Source of the DNA: Streptomyces prunicolor NBRC 13075
Lineage (GTDB): Bacteria; Actinomycetota; Actinomycetes; Streptomycetales; Streptomycetaceae
Direction: 5' to 3'
DNA length: 64,000 nt
Assembly (NCBI RefSeq): GCF_000367365.1
Contig: NZ_BARF01000047.1
Location: 1-64,000, forward strand
Shown: positions 1-7,552 of the stretch, one piece after another
Numbering within the stretch: the stretch's first letter is position 1
Layout of the letters: the number at the start of each line of letters is the position of its first letter
The notes under the pieces: generated by a model
Seen by the model: only the letters and a program-made list of their open reading frames with translations
The model's database searches: none
What the model was told of the DNA's origin: nothing
Translations under genes and position numbers: made by a program

Positions 1-925
1 CCGGCACCCCGCCGAACAGCGGGGCCGCGATGTTGGCCAGGCCCTGGCCGAACAGTTCGCGGTCCGGGTCGTGCTTCTGGCCCACCGTCATGCCGTCCGC
101 GACGGAGGCCGACAGCAGGGACTCCAGCGCAGCGAGCGCCGCGACCGCGACCGCCGGGGCGAGCAGGGAGCCCACCGCGCCGAGGTCGAGGAAGGCGAGG
201 GAGGGCGCGGGCAGTCCGGATGGCAGGTCACCGATCGGCTTCGCCGCGTCCAGGCCGACTGCCTGGGCAACCACGGTGGCCGCGATCACCGCGAGGATGG
301 AGAAGGGAATCGCGGGCCGCCACCGGGCGCCAATGAGCATGAGGGCGGCGACCGCGACCGCGAAGGCGACGGCGGTCCAGTTCGGGTTCTTCGCGAACTC
401 CTCCAGGGCACGCCAGGTCACCACCAGGACCCGGTCGCCCTCCGGCTTGGGCACCCCGAGCGCGTTCGGGATCTGCTGGAGACCGATCACGCAGGCGATG
501 CCGAGGGTGAAGCCCTCCACCACCGGCGCGGGCACGTACTGCATGTACTTCCCGGCCCTCAGCAGGGCCAGGGCGACGAGCATCAGGCCCGCCAACAGCC
601 CCACCGTCAGCACTCCGGACGGTCCGTGCGCGGCGACGATCGGCACCAGCACCACCGTCATCGCGCCCGTCGGCCCCGACACCTGCAGATTCGAACCGCC
701 GAACACCGCGGCCAGCGCACCGGCAACGACCGCGGTCGCCAACCCGGCCTCGGCGCCCAGCCCTGAGGAGACACCGAAGCCGAGCGCGAGCGGCAGCGCG
801 ACGACCGCCACCGTGAGACCGGCCAGCAGATCCCGGCGCGGGTCGCGGCGCGTCTCCGCCAGATCCGAACGACCCGGCAGCAGCTCGGCGATCCTGCCCC
901 GGATCCGGGTGAAGGCGATGGTCAT
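1..925 (-). CDS. SulP family anion transporter, N-terminal part (cut by window edge)
   Basis: Membrane permease of the SulP/SLC26 family (sulfate, bicarbonate or related anions). At least 308 residues are visible, running off the left edge. After a short basic cytoplasmic start the frame becomes a chain of hydrophobic helices. The second-helix region reads DLLAGLTVAVVALPLALGFG, close to the conserved SulP signature, followed by SNLQVSGPTGAMTVV, the typical SulP substrate-pocket loop (QxSGPTGA). The ATG at 925 overlaps the stop of the upstream arsR gene (ATGA), so the two are very likely translated together. The C-terminal end, and whether it carries a STAS domain or a carbonic anhydrase fusion, lies outside the window, so the substrate cannot be assigned. 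Confidence 0.9.
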   Translation of the reverse strand, partial: MTIAFTRIRGRIAELLPGRSDLAETRRDPRRDLLAGLTVAVVALPLALGFGVSSGLGAEAGLATAVVAGALAAVFGGSNLQVSGPTGAMTVVLVPIVAAHGPSGVLTVGLLAGLMLVALALLRAGKYMQYVPAPVVEGFTLGIACVIGLQQIPNALGVPKPEGDRVLVVTWRALEEFAKNPNWTAVAFAVAVAALMLIGARWRPAIPFSILAVIAATVVAQAVGLDAAKPIGDLPSGLPAPSLAFLDLGAVGSLLAPAVAVAALAALESLLSASVADGMTVGQKHDPDRELFGQGLANIAAPLFGGVP

Positions 926-1263
926 CGTGCGACGACCTCGGTTTCACGCAGCTCGGCGAGCAGTTCGCTGCGCCCGGACAGCAGCTCGGTCAGGATCCGG
1001 CGCGCCGCCCCCATCAGGTCCGCCACGTCCCCGCCGGCCAGCTCGTAGACGACCGCCGCCCCCTCCCGCGTCGAGGTGACGATCCCGGAGCGGCGCAACA
1101 CGGCCAGCTGCTGGGAGAGGCCGGCGGGCTCCACCTCGATCGCGGCCAGCAGGTCCCGCACCGGCAACGGCCCGTCCTGCAGCAGATCCAGAACCCGTAT
1201 CCGTACGGGATGTCCCAGCATCCGGAAGAACTCGGCCTTGGCCTGGTACAGCGGAACGGACAC
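922..1263 (-). CDS. ArsR family winged-helix repressor
   Basis: Small (113 aa) helix-turn-helix regulator. The core reads MLGHPVRIRVLDLLQDG, then a DNA-recognition segment AGLSQQLAVLRRSGIV and a wing EGAAVVYEL, the standard ArsR layout. No CxC metal-binding motif is seen in the recognition helix, so it is probably not a classical metal sensor. I chose the GTG at 1263 (VSVPLYQAKAEFF) because it is where family similarity begins; a longer frame to 1344 exists but has no family character. It overlaps the SulP gene by ATGA and probably controls that transporter together with itself. An AT-rich palindrome lies about 95 bases upstream. Confidence 0.85.
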   Translation of the reverse strand: MSVPLYQAKAEFFRMLGHPVRIRVLDLLQDGPLPVRDLLAAIEVEPAGLSQQLAVLRRSGIVTSTREGAAVVYELAGGDVADLMGAARRILTELLSGRSELLAELRETEVVAR

Positions 1264-1355
1264 GACTCCTCGACTTCCCCGACAGCGCCCCGGCCGGGGC
1301 AGGCGAAGACTGCGCCCGCGACTACCTGCGAACACAGACAACACAGCATCTAACC

Positions 1356-1375
1356 AATTGCTAAATTTGGCAATT
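1356..1375. promoter_or_regulatory. Palindromic operator candidate upstream of arsR-sulP
   Basis: The arms AATTGC (1356-1361) and GCAATT (1370-1375) form a perfect inverted repeat around an 8-base AT-rich centre. This is an island of low GC in very GC-rich DNA, upstream of the ArsR gene and between it and the PhnA-like gene. Autoregulated ArsR promoters usually carry such a palindrome; assignment to this ArsR is inference from position. Confidence 0.5.
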
Positions 1376-1417
1376 CATCACCACGCCGATGCCGGGACAT
1401 TCCAGCGAACGAGGGGG

Positions 1418-1801
1418 TCAGCCCTTCTTGACCACGCTCGACTTGAGCTGCATCGCCCCGAAACCGTCGATCCTGCAGTCGATGTCGTGACCGTCGGCCC
1501 CGTCGACCAGCCGGATGTTGCGCACCTTCGTACCGGCCTTGATACCCGAGGGACTCCCCTTGACCTTGAGCGCCTTGACCACGACCACGGAGTCGCCGTC
1601 CTGCAGCACATTGCCGACGGAGTCCCTGACAACCCTCCCCCAGCCTTCGGCCGAGGGGACCCCCATCGCGGGAGCGCCGGAGTCCGCGCCACCTTCGGCG
1701 AGCACCCATTCATGGCCGCACTCTGGGCACACCACCAGGGCGTTCATCTCGTAGGTGTACTCACAGGAGCACTTCGGACAGGGAGGGAGAGTCTCGATCA
1801 T
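1418..1801 (-). CDS. PhnA/YjdM-like zinc-ribbon protein
   Basis: A 127-residue protein that starts MIETLPPCPKC and carries two CxxC pairs (CPKC near residue 8, CPEC near 25), the N-terminal zinc ribbon of the YjdM/PhnA family. It ends with the typical domain LQDGDSVVVVKALKVKG...GTKVRNIRLVDG. The start at 1801 matches the family; the frame extends further upstream but without similarity. Escherichia coli YjdM is shorter (about 111 aa). The excess lies in a linker (AMGVPSAEGWGRV) encoded by a GC-rich palindromic repeat at 1633-1665, apparently inserted in frame between the zinc ribbon and the C-terminal domain. The old name links it to alkylphosphonate use, but its biochemical role is not established. 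Confidence 0.85.
   Translation of the reverse strand: MIETLPPCPKCSCEYTYEMNALVVCPECGHEWVLAEGGADSGAPAMGVPSAEGWGRVVRDSVGNVLQDGDSVVVVKALKVKGSPSGIKAGTKVRNIRLVDGADGHDIDCRIDGFGAMQLKSSVVKKG
1633..1665. repeat. Palindromic repeat element, copy 1 (inside the PhnA-like gene)
   Basis: The stretch CTCCCCCAGCCTTCGGCC is followed by GAGGGGACCCCC, giving an imperfect hairpin. A second copy lies at 5703-5735. Here it is read on the minus strand as ...GVPSAEGWGR..., in frame with the host gene. Confidence 0.7.
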
Positions 1802-1909
1802 CCCGGCAGCGTATCCGGCCCACACCACGCAGGATCCCCTCAGCCAACGCGCGGAAACGACCGCCACAGAGCTCACCAGCGGAGGAGGAGCAGGCATGAG
1901 ATCCGTTGC

Positions 1910-4231
1910 TCACAGCCGGAGGGTGAACCAGGTGGTCTTTCCCTGGTCGGTGGGGCGGACGCCCCAGCTGTCGGCGAGGGTGTCGACGAGGATGAGACCC
2001 CGCCCGGACTCCTCGTCCTCGGCGGCCAGCCGAGGCTGGGGCAGGTGAGGGCTCAGGTCGCTGATTTCGACAGCGAGTTCGGTGGCGGTACGGCGCAGGT
2101 GCAGGACGAGGGGACCCTCCGCGTGCTGGACGGCGTTGGTGAGCACCTCGGAGACCAGGAGCCTGGCATCGTCGGCCCTGTGCACGCAGTCCCATGAGGT
2201 GAGGGTCTTGACCACGAAGGAGCGGCCCTCGGACACCGTGGGAGCGGTGGCCGGGAGTTCCGCGGTGGCGGTGGCCAGCGGGGCGGCGGGGAACTGGGCC
2301 AGCAACAGGGTGACGTCGTCGTTGTGGCCCTCGGCATCGGGCAGCAGCGTGGCCAGGACGTGGTCCGCGACGGATTCCAGACCGGTGTCGGAGGCGAAGG
2401 CGTCGCTGAGGGCTGCGGTCAGTACGTCGATCTGGTATTCGATGTCGCTGCCGGGTGTCTCGACCATGCCGTCGGTGTACAGGACGAGGACGGCGCCGGG
2501 CGGGATCGCCGCGGTTGACTGCTGGTAGAGGACGTCGCCGACACCTAGCGGTGCGTTGACGGGCGCCGGAAGCCTACGGGTGCCGGCGCCGGGGCCCGCG
2601 ACGAGCGTGGGCAGATGGCCGGCCGAGCAGGTCGTCACGGAACCGGCGTCCGGGGCGATGACCAGGTAGCAGCAGGTGACCAGTTGGTCGGGGACGTCGA
2701 GGTCGGCGACGACCGCGTCCAAGGCCTGCATGAGCTGGCGGGGCTGCATCCCGGTCTTGGCCAGGGCGTGGGCGGCGGAGCGCAACTGCCCCATCACGGA
2801 GGCCGCTTCCAGGCCGCGGCCCATGACGTCGCCGATCAGGACCCCGACCCGGCCGGCCCCCAGCGGGATGAGGTCGAACCAGTCCCCGCCCACGCCCGCG
2901 CCCTGAGTGGCGGGCAGGTAGCGGCTGGCAGCGGCCAGACCGGGAATGGCCGGCGGGGTACCCATCAGACTGCGCTGCAGGGTGAGGGCGATGTGCTTCT
3001 GCTGCTCGTACAACTCGGTAAGTTCGGCCTCGGCACGTTTGCGGTCGCTGATGTCGCGGACGATGGCGCAGGCGCCGATGACCGTGCCGCTGGTGTCGCG
3101 GGTGGGCCACAGAGTGACGTCGACGTCGAGCATCCTGCCGCTGCTGGTGAGCCGGAGCGTTTCGAAGTGCTCGATCTTCGCGCCCTTGCGCAGCTCCTCC
3201 AGCAGGTGAATGATCTCGTCCCTGCGCTCCGGCGGCGCCAGCATGGACACGTGGCGGCCGATGGCCTCCTCAGCGGTGTAGCCGTACAGCCGCTGTGCGG
3301 CGGTGTTCCAGTAGGTGATGCGGCCGTCGAGGGTCTTGGCGAGGATCGCGTCCTGGGAGGACTCGACGAGAGCGGCGAGTTCGTTGATGCGGGCCTCGGC
3401 GGCCTTGCGTTCGCTGACGTCGCGGACGGCGGCGGAGACAAGGAGGCCGTCGGTGGTCTCCAGAGGACTGAGGCTGATCTCGACGGGGAACTCGCTACCG
3501 TCCTTGCGCAGCCCGTGCAGCTCCAGCCCCGCCCCCATCGGCCGCACCTGGCGATTGGTGGCGGCATAATCACCGCGGTGCAGCATGTGATGCGAGCGGA
3601 ACCGCTCGGGCACCAGCAACTCCACAGGACGGCCGAGGAGTTCCTTGCGCGGGTAGCCGAAGAGAGTTTCGGTCTGTGCGTTGACCAGCTTGATCGTTCC
3701 GGCGTCGTCCACGATCACCATGGCGTCCGGAGCCGATTCCAGCAGGCTGCGAAACCTTTCCTCGGCGGCCTTGCGTTCGCTGACGTCGCGGACGGCGGCG
3801 GACACGAGCAGGCCGTCGGCGGTCTCCAGAGGACTGAGGCTGATCTCGACGGGGAACTCGCTACCGTCCTTGCGCAGCCCGTGCAGCTCCAGCCCCGCCC
3901 CCATCGGCCGCACCTGCCGGGTGCCGGTGTATCCGTCGCGGTGGACGCCGTGCTGGGCACGGAACCGGCCGGGAATGAGTATCTCCACCGGGCGGCCGAG
4001 GAGTTCTGCCCGCTGATACCCGAAGAGCGTCTCCGTCTGCGCGTTGACGAGTCTGATCGTCCCCGAGTCGTCGACGATCACCATCGCGTCCGGGGCCGCT
4101 TCCAACAGCCCCCGGAACCGGTCCTCCACCCGGGGCGACTCGTCATCACGAAGCCGTACGGCACAGTGGCGGTGTGTACACCCGTTGGTTCCGGCTCCGC
4201 CGGAGACCGCTGCTGTAATCGTGTCGCCCAT
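1910..4231 (-). CDS. PAS-PAS-PAS / PP2C-type SpoIIE phosphatase / HATPase
   Basis: A 773-residue, apparently cytosolic multidomain signalling protein. PAS1 (about 38-158) and PAS2 (159-280) are tandem copies, PAS3 follows (281-405), then a SpoIIE/PP2C phosphatase domain (about 420-640, with GAGVGGDWFDLIPL and LIGDVMGRGLEAA holding the metal-binding aspartates), then a GHKL ATPase domain (about 660-770, with an N-box SEVLTNAVQHA and a G-box ESGRGLILVDTLAD). Such proteins act in anti-sigma/anti-anti-sigma switching: the phosphatase activates a STAS protein and the ATPase domain can bind or phosphorylate one. A STAS protein is encoded about 0.7 kb away (4890-5201) on the same strand, a possible partner. 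The ATG at 4231 is the first good start, with only a weak ribosome site. Confidence 0.92.
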   Translation of the reverse strand: MGDTITAAVSGGAGTNGCTHRHCAVRLRDDESPRVEDRFRGLLEAAPDAMVIVDDSGTIRLVNAQTETLFGYQRAELLGRPVEILIPGRFRAQHGVHRDGYTGTRQVRPMGAGLELHGLRKDGSEFPVEISLSPLETADGLLVSAAVRDVSERKAAEERFRSLLESAPDAMVIVDDAGTIKLVNAQTETLFGYPRKELLGRPVELLVPERFRSHHMLHRGDYAATNRQVRPMGAGLELHGLRKDGSEFPVEISLSPLETTDGLLVSAAVRDVSERKAAEARINELAALVESSQDAILAKTLDGRITYWNTAAQRLYGYTAEEAIGRHVSMLAPPERRDEIIHLLEELRKGAKIEHFETLRLTSSGRMLDVDVTLWPTRDTSGTVIGACAIVRDISDRKRAEAELTELYEQQKHIALTLQRSLMGTPPAIPGLAAASRYLPATQGAGVGGDWFDLIPLGAGRVGVLIGDVMGRGLEAASVMGQLRSAAHALAKTGMQPRQLMQALDAVVADLDVPDQLVTCCYLVIAPDAGSVTTCSAGHLPTLVAGPGAGTRRLPAPVNAPLGVGDVLYQQSTAAIPPGAVLVLYTDGMVETPGSDIEYQIDVLTAALSDAFASDTGLESVADHVLATLLPDAEGHNDDVTLLLAQFPAAPLATATAELPATAPTVSEGRSFVVKTLTSWDCVHRADDARLLVSEVLTNAVQHAEGPLVLHLRRTATELAVEISDLSPHLPQPRLAAEDEESGRGLILVDTLADSWGVRPTDQGKTTWFTLRL
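3395..3916 (-). repeat. Tandem duplication of the PAS/PAC segment (period 366 bp)
   Basis: Bases 3395-3550 and 3761-3916 are nearly identical (I count about four mismatches in 156), offset by exactly 366 bp. They encode the same PAC half (RQVRPMGAGLELHGLRKDG...RDVSERKAAE) of PAS2 and PAS1. The preceding PAS cores are clearly more diverged. Confidence 0.9.
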
Positions 4232-4656
4232 ATCGGCCCCAACCGGCTGGCTGCTGTGGTGAATCGGGCAATCTCACCGCATCCCGGCCACATCCACTCT
4301 CAGGTGTCGCTTACTGGCTCCGCAATGGCCCAACTCGCCCACTCGCGACCGAGTATCGGTCACCGTCTTCCGACACTCGGGACGGGCAACGCGAACCGCT
4401 GTCCAACAGCCACGGCCACGCCCTCCTGCTGGCCCTGACCGCCTTCGCCTCAGTCGTCACCAGGACCACGCACATGCTGTTGAGACCGTCCCCCGGTGGG
4501 GACGCGGCCGTCGTAGAAAACCCGTCAACGCTGCGGCTCCCCGTGCTCGGCCTCGCCGCCTGCACTGCCCTCGGCACCACCACTGGCCCGCTGGGCGACC
4601 TGCTCACCCAGGCCGCCGCCGTACGTCCGCACAGTCTCGCCCTGACTGGTCCTCGC
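4232..4656 (+). pseudogene. Gene-free stretch with a possible membrane-protein remnant
   Basis: No intact gene is visible. On the plus strand a frame from about 4381 to 4677 reads like the C-terminal tail of a multi-spanning membrane protein: a hydrophobic helix (LLLALTAFASVV), a short loop, then LRLPVLGLAACTALG and a final GPLGDLLTQAA. This resembles the ends of proton-antiporter/NADH dehydrogenase membrane subunits. There is no body of the gene upstream, so if real it is a decayed fragment. The assignment is weak. Confidence 0.25.
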
Positions 4657-4863
4657 TTAAGTCGTGCGCAGCCGTGAGATGGCTTGTTGCAGATCGTCGA
4701 AGGCGCGTTCTTCCTCCCGAGGGCTGACGCGGGAGGCGGCAAGGACGCTGTCACGCGCCCTGCGGATACGGGCATAGGCGTCGAAGCAGGTGAGGACCTC
4801 CTGGATCACGATCTCCTGCGGCATGGAAGGAGGCGGAGCGGAGGGATCGTTTCGGGATGGCAT
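4657..4863 (-). CDS. Small hypothetical protein (68 aa)
   Basis: I do not recognise a family. The product starts MPSRNDPSAPPPSMPQE, then a predicted helical body (VIQEVLTCFDAYARIRRARDS, ending FDDLQQAISRLRT) of mixed charge. It could be a helical-hairpin partner protein. It lies 26 bases downstream of the STAS gene on the same strand, so the two may share a transcript. A TTG at 4887 would add eight residues; the ATG at 4863 is preferred, with a weak AAGAG upstream. Confidence 0.55.
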   Translation of the reverse strand: MPSRNDPSAPPPSMPQEIVIQEVLTCFDAYARIRRARDSVLAASRVSPREEERAFDDLQQAISRLRTT

Positions 4864-4889
4864 CGCCAGACTCTTGTCTCGTTGCAAAG

Positions 4890-5201
4890 CTACGGGTCAG
4901 GAAGAAGCGGTGTGTCCGTGAGGTGCTGCATGCCCAACTGCCGGAGAACATGCAGGCCGCGGGGCGAGGCACGGCTGATGAAGAAACGCGTGCCGGACCG
5001 GCGCGCGGTGGCTGCGGCGGCCAGGAGCAGCGCGCCGGCCTCCGGGGCGAGACAGGTGACCTCGCCGAGGTCTACTTCCAGGATGCTCGGGGCCCGGGCG
5101 AAGGCTCTCAGGAGTTTCCTCCGGACGCGAGGCGCCCTGCTGGAGGTCAGGTCTCCACGCAGCCGGACGACTGTCCGGGCACGTTGGCGGCGAGGGGGCA
5201 T
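4890..5201 (-). CDS. STAS-domain protein (anti-anti-sigma-like)
   Basis: A 103-residue single STAS domain. It shows the beta strand TVVRLRGDLT, a helix (RVRRKLLRAF), the strand LEVDLGEVTCLAPEAGALLL (the usual phospho-acceptor loop, with T-C in place of the canonical D-S), and a C-terminal helix HVLRQLGMQHL. Absence of the serine after the strand (TCLAPEA) makes regulation by phosphorylation uncertain. A GTG further upstream could add residues; the ATG at 5201 is chosen because the domain starts right after it. The SLC13 reading frame upstream runs into this gene in the same frame without a stop. A PAS/PP2C/HATPase regulator is encoded nearby. Confidence 0.7.
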   Translation of the reverse strand: MPPRRQRARTVVRLRGDLTSSRAPRVRRKLLRAFARAPSILEVDLGEVTCLAPEAGALLLAAAATARRSGTRFFISRASPRGLHVLRQLGMQHLTDTPLLPDP

Positions 5202-5374
5202 GAGCGGCAGGGCCAGCCTTCCGGGCGCGACGGATACGTCGCCGACCAGACTTCCCGGCACACCACCCACCCCTGAGCGGCAAGGTGAGCTGTCATCACA
5301 GTACGCGCGGCCACGGTCACCAGCACAGGATCGGGGTGGACTCAGATGAACGGCGCTACGAGCGGAGCCCACTC

Positions 5375-5902
5375 CTACCGGTGGCGTGGGGGATGGGGTG
5401 GTAGGGACGGCATAGTGGTGAGGCCGGGGGCCGTCTCGGGCCAGACCAGCAGAACTGGGCAGGGAGCGTGGTCGACGACGAAGCGGCTGGCGGGACCGAG
5501 GCTGTGCGGACCGAGGTGGCTGCGGTCGCCGTCGCGGGCCAGGATGAGCAGGTCGGCACCCTCCGCCGCGGCGACAACCTCGCGTTCCATGCGGCCGGTG
5601 CGCTCGCTGCGGGTACAGGGGCGGCCGAGCCGCTCGGCGGCGGCCTGGAGGAGCTGGGCGGCAGACGTGGCGGCGAGGTGCTCCAGGCGGGTGCCGGGGT
5701 CGCTCCCCCAGCCTTCGGCCGGGCGGTGCCCCCAGGGCTGGCCGCGGCCGAGCAGGCCAGCGAAGGCGCCGTACGCCGCGCCCGGGATGTCGGCCGGGGT
5801 GACGTGGAACAGGATGATGTCGGCGTCCGCCGGGGTGTGGGCGCGGGCGGCGTCCACGCAGGCGGACCAGGTGCCCTCGACGATCCAGACCACCACGGTC
5901 AT
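5375..5902 (-). CDS. Universal stress protein (UspA family)
   Basis: A 175-residue UspA-type nucleotide-binding protein. It has the N-terminal strand (MTVVVWIVEGTWSACVDAA), a middle helix with EREVVAAAEGADLLILARDG, and a C-terminal motif GPASRFVVDHAPCPVLLVWP matching the family end (G-x9-G-S/T). The ATG at 5902 has a strong GGAGGAGG eight bases upstream and would overlap a TGA (ATGA) that ends the SLC13 permease if that frame shifts by one base. Residues around 50-58 (HRPAEGWGSD) come from a palindromic repeat element in frame. USP proteins in actinobacteria respond to energy and redox stress; the specific role is unknown. Confidence 0.8.
   Translation of the reverse strand: MTVVVWIVEGTWSACVDAARAHTPADADIILFHVTPADIPGAAYGAFAGLLGRGQPWGHRPAEGWGSDPGTRLEHLAATSAAQLLQAAAERLGRPCTRSERTGRMEREVVAAAEGADLLILARDGDRSHLGPHSLGPASRFVVDHAPCPVLLVWPETAPGLTTMPSLPPHPPRHR
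5703..5735. repeat. Palindromic repeat element, copy 2 (inside the usp gene)
   Basis: CTCCCCCAGCCTTCGGCC followed by a GGGCGGTGCCCCC-type arm, nearly the same as the element at 1633-1665. It is read in frame on the minus strand and gives RPAEGWGSD within the universal stress protein. Confidence 0.7.
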
Positions 5903-7136
5903 GGGGTCGGCCTCCTCCGATCGCGGCCAGTGAGGCCCACAGTGCCGGCACCGCGGCGCCCAGGCTCGCCGGAACGGCATACAGGCCGAGCCGGGTGAAC
6001 TCCTTCAACTCCACCTCGCCGTCGTGGGCGTGGACGATACGCCGCCACAGCAGGGTCGCCAGCGAGCCGGCGTAGGTGAGATTGGGGCCGATGTTCACCC
6101 CCACCAGCACGGCGAGGACGGCGCCGGGCCCGGACGGAGCCGTCAGTGGCAGCAGTACGAGTACCGCGGGCAGATTGTTGATCATGTTCGCCAGTACGGC
6201 GGCCAGTACGGCCAGACCGAGCAGGGCGGGCAGTGCGGTGCCGCCGGGGATGAGCTGCCCCAGGGCCGTGTCGAGCCCGTTGTCGACGACCGCCCGCACC
6301 ACGATGCCCAGCGCGAGGACGAAAGCGAGGAAGGGCACCGAGGCCGAGCGCATCAGCACCTTCGGGGTGGTGCGGCGCCGAAGCAGGGCGCGTACGGCGA
6401 GGGCCAGGGCGCCTGCCAGGGCAGCCCAGGCCGGATCGATACCGAGCGCGGAGGTCAGGACGAACCCGGCCAGCGTGCAGCCCACGGTGACCAGGGCGAA
6501 CAGCGGCAGTTCGGGCGGGTCAGCGGCGGGTGGGGCCTGCGCCCCGGCATCCAGGTCGGTGGTGAAGAACCGCCGGAAGACCGCGTACTCGACGCAGATC
6601 GCGGCCAGCCAGGGCAGCGCCATCAGCGTGGCGAACCTTGTGAAGCTCAGCCCGCTGGCCGCGAATGCCAGCAGGTTCGTCAGGTTGGAGACCGGCAGCA
6701 GCAGGGAGGCCGTGTTGGACAGGTGGGTGCAGGCGTACACGTGCGGTTTGGGGCGCGCGCCGAGCCTGGCCGCGGTGGCGAACACCACCGGGGTCAGCAG
6801 CACCACCGTGGCGTCGAGGCTGAGCACCGCGGTAATCAGCGAGGCGGCCAGGAACACCTGGGCCAGTAGGCGGCGTGGCCGGCCCGCGGCCGTGCGCGCC
6901 ATCCAGGCCCCGCAGGCGTGGAACAGCCCCTCGTCGTCGCAGATCTGGGCGAGGACCAGGACCGCCGCCAGGAAGCCGATCACCGGCCCGAGCCGTCCGG
7001 CCTCGGCCACGGCGTCGTCCCAGGAGATCGCCCCGGTGGCGATCACCAGCACGGCGGCCGGGACGGCGACCACCGCCTCCGGCCAGCCGAAGGGGCGGAC
7101 GATCGCGCAGGCCAGCACCAGCATCAGCAGCGCCAC
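5899..7136 (-). CDS. SLC13/ArsB-like membrane permease, frame open past its expected end
   Basis: A permease of the ion-transporter superfamily (SLC13/ArsB/NhaD type) with about ten to twelve hydrophobic helices over roughly 410 residues. Recognisable motifs are SLDATVVLLTPVVFATAARLG, HLSNTASLLLPVSNLTNLLA and NMINNLPAVLVLLPL. Predicted substrate: arsenite, a dicarboxylate or another anion; not resolvable here. The frame has no stop at the family's usual end: it stays open through the usp gene and into the STAS gene, to 4890. A TGA overlapping the usp ATG lies one base out of frame, so a frameshift (or sequencing error) near 5910-5950 is likely. The GTG at 7136 is possible, but a GGAAGGA site suggests a start near 7163-7166. 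Confidence 0.75.
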
Positions 7137-7552
7137 GGACAGCGTCTCCGCGAGCGAGGCGTTCAGAATCGGGTCCTTCCGTGCAGCGGCGGACGGGCCG
7201 CCGGTGAGTCACGGCGAAGGTATCCCGCCGAAGTAAGACGTTCCCGCCTTGTGCCGTCCCCGCGGCAGCGGCTGCCCGTCGTCAGGCGTGGTGCGGCAAG
7301 GCGGGCCATCGGGCTGTCCGAGAGTCAAGGGGACGTCAATTCCCTGTGGTTCAGGTGGGGTTGCAACGAAACGCGTTGACATGACCATGCTTGCGCAGCA
7401 GAGTGGCGGCGTCCTTCAGCACGTCCTGCACGACGTTCGGTTCGGCCGGGCTCCGCCCGCCCTCATGGTGCGGACGTGTACGAGGCATGCTCCCGACCCC
7501 ACTTCGCGACGCACCGATGCCGGACGTGCCCCTCCGCGAAAGGGAACGGATC
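7137..7552. other. Intergenic region between the SLC13 and BNR genes
   Basis: The two genes diverge from this 0.4-kb stretch. It holds the likely upstream extension of the permease gene (to about 7166) and presumably both promoters. No further gene or clear palindrome was found. Confidence 0.5.

Noticed and set aside
30..1079. Long plus-strand frame at the left edge
   Set aside because: It is the antisense of the SulP and ArsR genes; its translation is rich in Arg/Ser/Pro with no family pattern.
2615..4438. 607-codon plus-strand frame opposite the PAS/phosphatase gene
   Set aside because: A shadow of a real gene in GC-rich DNA. It has the internal repeat of the opposite strand and no domain of its own.
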